This document shows, piece by piece, positions 6,281 through 13,498 of a stretch of DNA of 26,921 nt. The notes under the pieces were generated by a model. It ran no database searches and was not told where the DNA came from. It worked only from the letters and a program-made list of their open reading frames with translations. Numbering within the stretch: the stretch's first letter is position 1; every line of letters begins with the position of its first letter. The DNA is from a virus, in the IMG/VR virus record IMGVR_UViG_3300025536_000013, positions 64,001-90,921 of that record; one strand, given 5' to 3'. Both the position numbers and the translations under genes were made by a program.

Positions 6281-6631
6281 ATGTCCCTCCCATCTTACAC
6301 GTCCGATGACCTCTCCCTCATCTCCTCTTCTGTTCGAAATCGTTGGCCTACCTCCGATGAAGCAAGAAAGCGGGTTCTGGAAAATGTACTTCGCATCGGC
6401 GCTGACCCGCTCACCACTCCCATGGCCGCAGTCGCGGCACTCAAAGTCCTCGTCGACATCGACCGACTCGAACTCGAAGCCATTCGCACACTGTCTGAAC
6501 TCTCCGCGACGACTCAAGCTGTCAGCGACGAACTCCCGCCTGTCACCGACCAGAAGCTCGCCGCCAACGTACGCGCTCTGTTAGAGCAGCAACCCGTTCT
6601 TACTCTAGCTCCGACTGGGACTGACCAGTGA
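6281..6631 (+). CDS. Candidate terminase small subunit / pre-terminase protein
   Basis: From ATG 6281 the protein is 116 residues, mostly helical, with RNRWPTSDEARKRVLENVLR, ADPLTTPMAAVAALKVLVDI and DRLELEA. This pattern of a short helical repeat with WP..... at the front is often seen in the gene directly before large terminase in tailed phages, so a small-terminase role is inferred from position. No clear helix-turn-helix is visible. An in-frame TTG at 6236 would add 15 residues and lies close to the predicted transcription start; neither start has a good ribosome-binding site. The stop overlaps the terminase GTG start (GTGA). Confidence 0.55.
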   Translation: MSLPSYTSDDLSLISSSVRNRWPTSDEARKRVLENVLRIGADPLTTPMAAVAALKVLVDIDRLELEAIRTLSELSATTQAVSDELPPVTDQKLAANVRALLEQQPVLTLAPTGTDQ

Positions 6632-7491
6632 TCGACCGCCGAACATTCGTGACTGGAATTGCAGGTCTTGTCGGACTTAACTGTCTGCAGCAAGCCATGC
6701 TGGGGAGGGCTACGTCCGGCGACAAGCTGGCACGTGTGTGGGCGGTACCAGAGCACGTCAACGACAACCTTGATCCGTGGCAGCGCGAAGCGTTGTTCCA
6801 GTTAATCACCTGCCAGAACGACGTGCTGATGTGCTGCTCTCGTGGCGCCGGTAAGACTGAGGTGTTCGCAGCGGCGAGTTACGTTGAGGCCTGCACGGTC
6901 GGCGGCTTCGCGCTGATTTTGTCGAGGTCAGATCGTCAAGCACAACGGCTCATCACACGAGCCTTGATCTATAACAAGCGGTGCAAGTTGCAACGGCTGC
7001 AGCGCGAGACCATGCACGAGTTGGTCTTTGCTAACGGCGGACGGATCCTTGCACTTCCGTGCTCGGCCGACACGATCATTGGCGAGCACGGCATCACGTT
7101 GATGGGCATCGACGAGGCGGCGCGCATCAAGGACTCGTTCTATGCAGTCGTCAGTCCGATGCTGTCGGTCTCCGAGGCAGTGACCGGCATCAAGCCCCGA
7201 CAAGCCCTCTTGTCTACCCCGTTCGGCCGGAGCGGGTTCTTCTATAACGAGTGGACGCGCGAGCAGAGCAAGTTCAAGCGGTTTCGCACGACGTGGAAGG
7301 ACTGCCCGCGCATCAATCCTGAGTTCATCGAAGAAGAGCGGCGCAAGCACGGCGACTGGTGGGTGCAGCAAGAGTACGAGACGCAGTTCTTGGCGACTGA
7401 GAACAGTTTCTTCAACCTCGAGCAGCACGCACAAGCAGTCGTCGACAGTGAGCCGCGGCGATTTGGATGGACCGACGATGAAGTCGAGTGA
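6628..7491 (+). CDS. Terminase large subunit, ATPase part
   Basis: This 287-residue protein is the DNA-packaging motor ATPase. Walker A is CSRGAGKT (70-77), Walker B is ITLMGIDEA (156-164, Asp162 and Glu163), and the coupling motif is LLSTPFG (194-200). The adenine-site region DPWQREAL lies at 49-56. It ends at residue 287, after FFNLEQHAQAVV, the point where intact terminases pass into the nuclease domain. That domain is encoded by the next overlapping gene. GTG 6628 overlaps the previous stop. The first 20 residues (DRRTFVTGIAGLVGLNCL) look oddly like a twin-arginine signal; an internal ATG at 6697 would remove them. Confidence 0.85.
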   Translation: MIDRRTFVTGIAGLVGLNCLQQAMLGRATSGDKLARVWAVPEHVNDNLDPWQREALFQLITCQNDVLMCCSRGAGKTEVFAAASYVEACTVGGFALILSRSDRQAQRLITRALIYNKRCKLQRLQRETMHELVFANGGRILALPCSADTIIGEHGITLMGIDEAARIKDSFYAVVSPMLSVSEAVTGIKPRQALLSTPFGRSGFFYNEWTREQSKFKRFRTTWKDCPRINPEFIEEERRKHGDWWVQQEYETQFLATENSFFNLEQHAQAVVDSEPRRFGWTDDEVE

Positions 7492-8389
7492 CTTTGACAG
7501 GCTGATGCGGCAGGCTCAGCGACTGCGGCCGCTTGGAACTCGCAGTCGGCCGCTCGGCAAGTTTCCAGTCGACGTTGTGCCCGCCGATCCGAAGCCTGTC
7601 GAGAACTACACTTTGCGAGACGGCCCGCAGCGTCCGGTCAGTTACGAGCCCGCTGATTCTCGCGTCCGCGTCCTCGGCCTGGACCTGGGCCAGATGCGCG
7701 ACCCGGCGGCTGCCGTGATGATCAGCCGGCGCAAGTTCGATACGACGCATCCAGCACGAGTCAATGCTGGCGTGATGCCTCCCCGAGAGGCTCCTGTCGA
7801 GGTGGAGTTGATTCATGAGTGGCCCAAGGGCACCGACTACAGCAAGCTGGTGGACTTCTGTCTGAACCTGCACGAGTTTACCGTCGTGGACGGCGTGGAG
7901 ACCAAGCAGCCGGTCAAGATCGACGTGGTGGTCTTCGACATGACAGGTTGCGGTCATCCGTTCAGAGACTTCTTTTTGAAGACAGCTCGCGAGGTGCAGT
8001 TCCGTTCGGCTGTCGTCGGCGTCAACCTGTCCTCCAGCGACACTGCCCTGAAAGTTCGCTCCGACGCCCGCGGCAAGTTTATGACGGTGGCTAAGCTAGA
8101 GATGCTCACAGCCATCAACATTTTCGCCCAGCGCAACTTGATCACGTATCCCAAGGGGTGGAGCACGCAGAAGTTGTTCGAACAGATGCAGACGTTCCAG
8201 GTCCGAAAGACGGCGGCCTCAAATATCACGTTCGAGCAAGGCGGTCCCGGTCATCACGGTGACGCAGTCATCGCCTTGGGTTTGGCCTGCTGGTACTTGC
8301 AACGCGGGTTCAGGGAACTCGCCATCAATACTCTACCACCTGACGAGGACACGCTGCTCGGCAGGTGGCCTATGCGGACAACCAACTAG
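7478..8389 (+). CDS. Terminase large subunit, nuclease part
   Basis: The 303-residue protein has the RNase H-like headful-nuclease fold of large terminases. VLGLDLGQMRDPAAAV supplies Asp69, DVVVFDMTGCG supplies Asp154, and HHGDAVIALGLACWYL supplies Asp262, fitting the three-carboxylate metal site. It lacks any ATPase motif, which is supplied by the preceding gene. Its ATG at 7478 lies inside the ATPase gene in another frame (14 bases of overlap); the same frame is open from GTG 7448. The first 60 residues would form the linker. The pair is either a true two-gene terminase, a product of ribosomal frameshifting, or a frame error in the assembly. Confidence 0.8.
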   Translation: MKSSDFDRLMRQAQRLRPLGTRSRPLGKFPVDVVPADPKPVENYTLRDGPQRPVSYEPADSRVRVLGLDLGQMRDPAAAVMISRRKFDTTHPARVNAGVMPPREAPVEVELIHEWPKGTDYSKLVDFCLNLHEFTVVDGVETKQPVKIDVVVFDMTGCGHPFRDFFLKTAREVQFRSAVVGVNLSSSDTALKVRSDARGKFMTVAKLEMLTAINIFAQRNLITYPKGWSTQKLFEQMQTFQVRKTAASNITFEQGGPGHHGDAVIALGLACWYLQRGFRELAINTLPPDEDTLLGRWPMRTTN

Positions 8390-8397
8390 GAGATCCA

Positions 8398-8820
8398 ATG
8401 AGCACCACGGCGGAACGCTACCAGAAGAACGTCATCGACGGCATCAACCTGGCGTTCGGCGACCTGACCATCGACTGTTGCCGGGGATCGGAGAAGCATC
8501 CGTTGCTCGTCCGCGCCCTCGAACGCCACGTGCCTGGCAACGGCGTGAGCATGGGACCGAGCACCGGCTTCAGCCTGACCATCGGTGACCGCACCGCCAA
8601 CTTTTCCGGCGAGGGCCGCTGGATCGAGAACGTCAAGGCCGCGGTGGAGTACAGCGAAGCGGAGTGGCGCAAGGTGCGGGACGCTAAGCCTGGAGCCTAC
8701 GCCAAGTTCTGCAAGGGTGACATCACCGAGGCGGAGTTGTTCGCGGAAGTGGCTGAGGCAGTCAAGGAGTTGGTCCAGCCCATCGCCGAGAAGCCACAAC
8801 CGGCGGGAGCCAAGAAATGA
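8398..8820 (+). CDS. Hypothetical protein, 140 aa
   Basis: The start is ATG 8398 with AGGAG at a good distance; it follows the terminase stop by eight bases. I do not recognise the protein. The N-terminal 75 residues look globular (DGINLAFGDLTIDCCRGSEK, later GFSLTIGDRTANFSGEG), the following part is helical and charged (AVEYSEAEWRKVRD), and the tail is rich in Pro, Ala and Lys. The position right after terminase is commonly occupied by small packaging or virion genes in tailed phages, but no function is claimed. The stop overlaps the next ATG. Confidence 0.65.
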   Translation: MSTTAERYQKNVIDGINLAFGDLTIDCCRGSEKHPLLVRALERHVPGNGVSMGPSTGFSLTIGDRTANFSGEGRWIENVKAAVEYSEAEWRKVRDAKPGAYAKFCKGDITEAELFAEVAEAVKELVQPIAEKPQPAGAKK

Positions 8821-9062
8821 CCTTCACCCAGCGCCTGCGAGCTAACCAGCAACTGTTCCGACGACGGATTCCGTTGCTGAACAAGATCGGGTTGCAAGAG
8901 GTCAGGTGGAAGAGGCGGCGCAAGAGTCGGTCCAGAAAACCGGAGTGCCAGTTGCTCGTCAGCAGTCACCAAGGCTACTGGCATCCGATGAGCGAGAAAG
9001 GGCATGGCTGGTCTGGCAGCAGCTTCGACGATGTGGTACGTGCATACGAGGAAGACCGATGA
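8817..9062 (+). CDS. Small basic hypothetical protein, 81 aa
   Basis: The ATG overlaps the preceding stop (ATGA), and the gene's own stop overlaps the next ATG, so it sits in a coupled run. Residues 8-42 are very basic (QQLFRRRIPLLNK, then WKRRRKSRSRK), pointing to nucleic-acid or acidic-protein contact. The end is acidic (FDDVVRAYEEDR). No family is recognised. Confidence 0.55.
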   Translation: MTFTQRLRANQQLFRRRIPLLNKIGLQEVRWKRRRKSRSRKPECQLLVSSHQGYWHPMSEKGHGWSGSSFDDVVRAYEEDR

Positions 9063-9367
9063 GCGACCGCCAGCACGTCAACCAGCAGCTCGCCAACTAC
9101 GGCGACGTGATGCGCGAGGCCTTCAAGCACATGATCGCCCTCAAGCGCTGGGACTCGTTGGACCGTCCGCTCGACAAGCAGGAGCAGCACGCCAGGGGCG
9201 TCAGCATCTACCACATGGCCAGGTTCAAGCGCTTCCTCCAGCCCGACGACTGGAACAAGGTGCAGTGGTTCTACAAGGGCCTGGCCCAGGCCGATCTGAC
9301 CGGCAGCGAGGACAACATCATCGAGGAGGTGCTGCACCGCTACGGGTTGCAGCGGCTGTCAACCTAG
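9059..9367 (+). CDS. Hypothetical protein, 102 aa
   Basis: The ATG at 9059 overlaps the preceding stop (ATGA). The protein is predicted largely alpha-helical (VNQQLANYGDVMREAFKHMI, then KRFLQPDDWNKVQWFYKGLA) with aromatic residues typical of a folded domain. I see no signal peptide, membrane helix or catalytic motif and do not recognise a family. The gene lies in a run of four small genes between terminase and the sugar island. Confidence 0.6.
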   Translation: MSDRQHVNQQLANYGDVMREAFKHMIALKRWDSLDRPLDKQEQHARGVSIYHMARFKRFLQPDDWNKVQWFYKGLAQADLTGSEDNIIEEVLHRYGLQRLST

Positions 9368-9376
9368 GAGACGCAA

Positions 9377-9649
9377 ATGCAAGAGCAACGGTTCAAGGTG
9401 GCGGGCTGGCTGGCTGACCTGTTCGTGGAGCTCAACGGCGTCGGGGCGTGTGGCCAGTCCATCGGCCTCGCGTTCCGGTACACGGAGGACCGGGGCGGCG
9501 GCGTGATGGATTACCACGAGGTGGCACGGTTGCATCAGTCGCTCGGTCAGTGGCTCCGGGAGGTGGAGGAGACGGGAGCCTACAAGGAGCAGATCGAATC
9601 CTACAACCGGATGAGCGTACAGGCCGGGTTGCCTCTCTACAAGTCATGA
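9377..9649 (+). CDS. Hypothetical protein, 90 aa
   Basis: The start ATG at 9377 has TAGGAG seven bases upstream. The sequence (WLADLFVELNGVGACGQSIG, then YHEVARLHQSLGQWLREVEE) suggests a small mixed alpha/beta protein. No family is recognised. It is the last small gene before the dehydratase-like gene, whose frame can be extended back to an ATG (9646) that overlaps this gene's stop. Confidence 0.6.
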   Translation: MQEQRFKVAGWLADLFVELNGVGACGQSIGLAFRYTEDRGGGVMDYHEVARLHQSLGQWLREVEETGAYKEQIESYNRMSVQAGLPLYKS

Positions 9650-9735
9650 GCGACCGGGGGCTCCGGCACGGCGGGGCCAATCGCAGGCGGCAGGAGTGGT
9701 GGGGCCGTCGGCATTACACAACTGTGAGGTGCAAC

Positions 9736-10986
9736 GTGGGATTCAAGTGGCCGTTGATGCGGAGCAACTTCGCGCGAGAGGACTTCGACGCCGTCTTCAA
9801 CCTGCTCACGAACGAGCCCAACGCCAACCCGGACTGTGACTGGGACGTAGACGTCCGTCTCACCCAGGGCGACCAGGTGCGGGCCTTCGAGCAGGAGTTC
9901 AGCGCGTGGTTGGGAGTCAAGCACTCGATCTTCGTCAACAGCGGCTCCTCGGCCAACCTGCTGACGATGGCGGCTCTGCACGAACGGCACCCCAGATTTA
10001 GCGACAATCGCAAGGTCCTCGTCCCTTGCGTCACCTGGGCCAGCGACATCACGAGCGTGTTGCACGCCGGGTTCGAGCCGGTGTTCGTGGACATCGACCG
10101 CCGCACGCTGGGGATGGGCGGGCTGCAAGTCGCTCGACTGGTGGACGAGAAGAAGCCGGCGGCGGTGTTCGTCACGCACTGCATGGGCTATCCCGGCATG
10201 AGCGTGGCCCTGTGGAACGCGATCAACGACACCAAGACGCCGTACTTCGAGGACTGCTGCGAGGGGCCTGGAGCGGTCATTCCGTGCTATGGGACGGAAG
10301 GCAACCAGTGGAGAAAGGTCGGCACGTTCGGCCTCGCCAGCAACTTCAGCTTCTACTACGCCCACCACATGACCACCGTCGAGGGTGGCATGGTGTGCAC
10401 GGACGACGACGTGTTCGCGGCCATCGTGCGGAGTTTGCGAGGGCATGGGCTGCGGCGGGAGGTGCCGGCGTTCAGGGACTTGCCCAAGCCCGACGACCTC
10501 GAACCTGAGTTCATCTTCGACTACGAGGGCTACAACTGCCGCAGTACCGAGATCAACGCGGTCATCGGCCGCAGCCAGCTCAAGCGGCTGGACGAGGGCA
10601 TCGAGCGGCGTAGGGAGCTGCTGAGCCTGTTCCTGAGCCACATCGACTCCGACCTGTATCAGACGGACTTCGCGGTGGAGGGTTCCAGCCCTTACGCTCT
10701 GACATTGGTGCTCAAGCATGACGATGACGTGCTTCGACATAGAGTACGGAATTGCCTGCACGAGCAAGGCGTGGAAACAAGACGAGGCATCGCTGGAGGA
10801 GGGAATCAACTTAGGCAACCCTACCTCCGCCGACGCTACGGCACCATGTACGCCGAGTTCCCCAACGCCGAGCACGTCCACTGGAACGGCTGGGCCTTGG
10901 GGTTGTGGCCAACACTTGAGCCAGTCGAAGTGAAATGGATTTGTGAGAAGTTGAACGGCCTGAAGTCTGGTAAAATGGTGCCATGA
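9736..10986 (+). CDS. PLP-dependent sugar dehydratase/aminotransferase (DegT fold, His at the Lys site)
   Basis: The 416-residue protein has the DegT/DnrJ/EryC1 fold: VNSGSSANLLTMAAL (residues 68-82) for phosphate binding, VFVDIDRRT, and YFEDCCEG (170-177) for the cofactor-ring acid. The segment SNFSFYYAHHMTTVEGGMV has His210 where aminotransferases carry the Schiff-base Lys. That replacement is the mark of ColD (GDP-4-keto-6-deoxymannose 3-dehydratase) and RfbH/E1-type enzymes, so removal of a sugar hydroxyl is more likely than amination. GTG 9736 is chosen for its GAGGTGCAAC leader and because it begins MGFKWPLM; ATG 9646 in frame would add 30 residues. Its last codons appear to have been replaced during insertion of the HNH gene that follows. 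Confidence 0.8.
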   Translation: MGFKWPLMRSNFAREDFDAVFNLLTNEPNANPDCDWDVDVRLTQGDQVRAFEQEFSAWLGVKHSIFVNSGSSANLLTMAALHERHPRFSDNRKVLVPCVTWASDITSVLHAGFEPVFVDIDRRTLGMGGLQVARLVDEKKPAAVFVTHCMGYPGMSVALWNAINDTKTPYFEDCCEGPGAVIPCYGTEGNQWRKVGTFGLASNFSFYYAHHMTTVEGGMVCTDDDVFAAIVRSLRGHGLRREVPAFRDLPKPDDLEPEFIFDYEGYNCRSTEINAVIGRSQLKRLDEGIERRRELLSLFLSHIDSDLYQTDFAVEGSSPYALTLVLKHDDDVLRHRVRNCLHEQGVETRRGIAGGGNQLRQPYLRRRYGTMYAEFPNAEHVHWNGWALGLWPTLEPVEVKWICEKLNGLKSGKMVP

Positions 10987-11753
10987 AAACCTGCACCAAA
11001 TGCGACGAGGCAAAGCCGCTGGATGAGTTCTACGTCCAGCAAAGGTCGCACGGACCGTACCGCGTTTCCTACTGCAAGACGTGCGCCTGCGTCTGGGCAA
11101 GGGCGACCAGCGCGAGGCGCTCCAAAGACAGCGCCTACATGGCAAAGGAAGCTGCCAAGAAAAGAGACCTAGGCAAAGAGTTGCGGGTCGAGATGGTCCA
11201 AGCTTACGGAGGGGCTTGCCACTGCTGCGGTGAAGACGGGCATCTGTTCCTGACCTTGGACCACATCGAGTGCAGTGGTAATCATGTTAGGTCCGGATCG
11301 GGTGGGCATCGTGGACCGGGCGGCATCCATCTGTACAACCGGCTCAAGAAGCAAGGGTGGCCGACCGATAACCTTCGCTTGGCCTGTTGGAATTGTAATT
11401 GCGGACGCCAGTACAACGCAGGTATCTGTCCTCACGACGAAGTCATCGAACCCGTTCGCTACTGGGACAAGTGGCGGCGGGTGTTGAAAGCGGAGACGCT
11501 CGACGTTTACGGGGGCTCACGATGCTCTTGTTGTGGCGAGTCCAACCTGATGCTTTTGACGCTGGACCACCTTGAAGGCGTCGGCGAGAAGAACAGGACC
11601 AGCAACGTCTACAGCTGGCTGCGAGCACGAGGATGGCCAGACAAGGACAAGCTGAGGGTGCTGTGCTACAACTGCAACTCCGGTCGGCATCTGAATGGCG
11701 GAGAATGCCCGCACGTTATGCAATCGGGCTCTGGCCCAGCCTTGAACCGGTAG
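10983..11753 (+). CDS. Tandem-domain HNH endonuclease with zinc ribbon
   Basis: The 256-residue protein starts with a zinc ribbon (CTKCDEAKPLDEF ... CKTC, residues 4-34) seen in many phage HNH proteins. It then has two copies of an HNH-like unit: residues 74-151 (CHCCG, LTLDHIE, LRLACWNCN, CPH) and 176-244 (CSCCG, LTLDHLE, LRVLCYNCN, CPH). The Cys pairs bind zinc and LDH supplies the catalytic His. ATG 10983 overlaps the dehydratase stop. The last residues after CPH (VMQSGSGPALNR) read through the stranded dehydratase C-terminus in a different frame, so the original protein probably ended near residue 244. It is likely a freestanding homing endonuclease. Confidence 0.8.
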   Translation: MKTCTKCDEAKPLDEFYVQQRSHGPYRVSYCKTCACVWARATSARRSKDSAYMAKEAAKKRDLGKELRVEMVQAYGGACHCCGEDGHLFLTLDHIECSGNHVRSGSGGHRGPGGIHLYNRLKKQGWPTDNLRLACWNCNCGRQYNAGICPHDEVIEPVRYWDKWRRVLKAETLDVYGGSRCSCCGESNLMLLTLDHLEGVGEKNRTSNVYSWLRARGWPDKDKLRVLCYNCNSGRHLNGGECPHVMQSGSGPALNR

Positions 11754-11797
11754 AGATCAAGTGGCTCTGCGAGAAGCTCAACGGGCTCAAGCAATGA
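11720..11797 (+). pseudogene. Stranded C-terminal remnant of the dehydratase gene
   Basis: The codons here read AIGLWPSLEPVEIKWLCEKL then NGLKQ and a stop. They match the end of the intact dehydratase (10894-10965) at 20 of 24 residues. At DNA level only about 50 of 72 bases agree by hand count, most differences being synonymous. The remnant lies out of frame with the HNH gene that overlaps it. Its TGA overlaps the ATG at 11794 of the next gene, the coupling expected of the original gene end. This marks the HNH gene as an insertion. Confidence 0.8.
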
Positions 11798-11958
11798 CGC
11801 AACCTTGGTGGTACTACGCATCGATGGCCGTAGGCTTGGCGGTTCTGGCATCGCTCATCCCCGGCGCGATCTGGTTGGGCGAGCGACATGCCGACCAAGA
11901 ATGGAAAGAGCAACGCAGACGTGAGAAGCGGCGGGAACGGAAGAGGGCACGGAAGTGA
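11794..11958 (+). CDS. Single-pass membrane microprotein, 54 aa
   Basis: The ATG at 11794 overlaps the stop of the dehydratase remnant. A hydrophobic segment (YYASMAVGLAVLASLIPGAI, about residues 7-27) is followed by a highly charged, Arg/Lys/Glu-rich tail (DQEWKEQRRREKRRERKRAR), giving an N-out/C-in membrane anchor by the positive-inside rule. No family is recognised. The GTG start of the next gene overlaps its stop, so it is coupled to the sugar kinase gene. It may anchor or recruit a partner at the membrane; that is a guess. Confidence 0.6.
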   Translation: MTQPWWYYASMAVGLAVLASLIPGAIWLGERHADQEWKEQRRREKRRERKRARK

Positions 11959-12812
11959 TCACCGCCAAGGCACCGCTCCGCATCAGCTTCGCCGGTGGCG
12001 GGTCCGATTTGCCTGAGTGGTACCAACGCCACGGAGGCTGCGTCCTCTCAGCCACGATCAAGCGCTACGCCACGGTCACGGCGACGGTCAACGGCTCGCT
12101 CAAGATCGAGGTGAAGAGCGACTGCCCGCCCGGCTCCGGACTCGGCGGTAGCAGTGCGGTGTGCGTGGCGATGATCGCGGCCACGGGCAAGCGGTTCGGC
12201 GTTGAGCACAGTTTGAAGGAGATCGCAGAGGCGGCTATTGCCCTGGAGCGTGGCTACTTGCGGGTGGCTGGTGGGGAGCAGGACCATTGGAGTGCCGTGG
12301 TCGGTGGGTTGAACCTGTTCGAGTGGGGGCACGAACGTCTCAAGCAGACAACGAGGATGCAGCCGCCGCCCGACCTGAGCAAGTGGTTGCATTTGGTCTT
12401 CACCGGCAAAGCCCGCACGGACGCCGGCATCCAGCAGCGGCTGACGGAGCGGTGCAAGACGGAGGACGTGGCGGCACTGAACCGCACGATGCTGGTGGCC
12501 AGGGAGATGGCCAAGGCGTTGCAGGACGGCGACCTCAACTGGTTCGGCAGCCTGCTCCACGACGCTTGGGAGTACAAGAAGGAGACAAGCCCCGGCTGCT
12601 CGACGGAGCGGGCTGACAAGATGTACGAAGTGGCCAGAGAGCAAGGAGCCGTAGGCGGTAAGCTGTGTGGCGCAGGCGGTGGCGGATATCTGCTGCTGTG
12701 TGTCCCGCCGGAAAGAGTCTTGCGAGTGATGCACAGGTTCTCTGCGGCCTTCGCGACCAAGCTGGAACCGGTGGAGTTCGAGCCCAACGGCGTGACGGTG
12801 GAGGCAACGTGA
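11955..12812 (+). CDS. hddA: GHMP sugar kinase, D-glycero-D-manno-heptose 7-phosphate kinase-like
   Basis: The 285-residue protein opens AKAPLRISFAGGGSDLPEWY, the N-terminus typical of HddA-type kinases. It has the GHMP ATP-binding loop PPGSGLGGSSAV (58-69) and the C-terminal KLCGAGGGGYLLL motif. HddA phosphorylates heptose 7-phosphate at C1 on the way to GDP-heptose; fucokinase-like activity is an alternative within the family. The protein is shorter than typical members, mainly before the ATP loop. GTG 11955 overlaps the preceding stop. The next gene is the matching nucleotidyltransferase, as in bacterial hdd clusters, which supports the assignment. Confidence 0.75.
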   Translation: MITAKAPLRISFAGGGSDLPEWYQRHGGCVLSATIKRYATVTATVNGSLKIEVKSDCPPGSGLGGSSAVCVAMIAATGKRFGVEHSLKEIAEAAIALERGYLRVAGGEQDHWSAVVGGLNLFEWGHERLKQTTRMQPPPDLSKWLHLVFTGKARTDAGIQQRLTERCKTEDVAALNRTMLVAREMAKALQDGDLNWFGSLLHDAWEYKKETSPGCSTERADKMYEVAREQGAVGGKLCGAGGGGYLLLCVPPERVLRVMHRFSAAFATKLEPVEFEPNGVTVEAT

Positions 12813-13498
12813 GCATCCCCACGGAAGCGGTCATCCTCTGCGGCGGTCAGGGCACCAGGCTCGGCCTGCCAGGGCAGAAGTGCATGGTCCAGATCGACGA
12901 GGAGTTATTCCTAGACAAGATCATCGAGCAGCTGAACGTCATCCAGGTTGAGCGGATCGTCCTGGCGTGTGGTCATGGGGCCGATCAGGTTCGTGACGAG
13001 TTCGGCAACATACCCAGCGTCGTGATCAGCGAGGAACCCCAACCCCTCGGCACCGGCGGCGCGTTGCGACTGGCTGCGGAGCAGATCAAGGGCGAGTCGT
13101 TCCTGTGCCTGAACGGCGACAGCTACGTGGACTTCCCGCTCCATCAGTTTGTAGAGTGGTTCGACCTCGTGGACCCGGACGCCGGCGTGCTGCTGGTGCC
13201 GGAGCAGGGCACGCAGACCAAGCACCTCGGCCTGGCGCACGAGCATGGCGGCAAGTGGGTCAACGGCGGGGTGTATGCGTTCAAGCGGCACCTGTTCGAC
13301 GATTGGGGTCGTTGGCCAGCCGGTCCGGTCAAGCTCGGCCTCGAAGAGGATTTGTTCCCGCTGTGGCGTTCGGCCGGCAAGAAGCTGATCGGCTACCAGA
13401 GCAACGCCCGCTGGATCGACATCGGCACGCCGGAGAGCCTGGCGAGGGTCGGGGAGTTTTTCAAGCAACTCGGAGCTACAACGTGCGCATCCTCCTGA
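12809..13498 (+). CDS. hddC: Sugar-1-phosphate nucleotidyltransferase, HddC-like
   Basis: The 229-residue protein begins AVILCGGQGTRLGLPGQKCM, the nucleotide-binding signature of GT-A-fold sugar pyrophosphorylases. It continues with QPLGTGGALRLA, LNGDSYVDF (metal/sugar site) and WIDIGTPESL near the C-terminus. Length and order match D-glycero-alpha-D-manno-heptose 1-phosphate guanylyltransferase; mannose-1-phosphate guanylyltransferase is an alternative. GTG 12809 overlaps the kinase stop and is preceded by GGAGGCAAC. It would activate the kinase product as a nucleoside-diphosphate sugar for the downstream enzymes. Confidence 0.75.
   Translation: MSIPTEAVILCGGQGTRLGLPGQKCMVQIDEELFLDKIIEQLNVIQVERIVLACGHGADQVRDEFGNIPSVVISEEPQPLGTGGALRLAAEQIKGESFLCLNGDSYVDFPLHQFVEWFDLVDPDAGVLLVPEQGTQTKHLGLAHEHGGKWVNGGVYAFKRHLFDDWGRWPAGPVKLGLEEDLFPLWRSAGKKLIGYQSNARWIDIGTPESLARVGEFFKQLGATTCASS

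Noticed and set aside
6158-6517. Minus-strand 119-aa frame across the divergent gap
   Set aside because: It overlaps the plus-strand pre-terminase gene and both promoters, and has no recognisable domain.
9646-9735. ATG 9646 as the dehydratase start (adding 30 residues)
   Set aside because: The extra residues are Arg/Gly-rich and unlike family N-termini, while GTG 9736 has a GAGGTGCAAC leader and begins with the expected KWPLM. It is kept only as an alternative.
9637-11145. Long minus-strand open frame (502 aa) opposite the dehydratase gene
   Set aside because: It is the antisense shadow of a GC-rich gene with clear DegT-fold motifs; its sequence is low in complexity and has no domain or ribosome-binding site.
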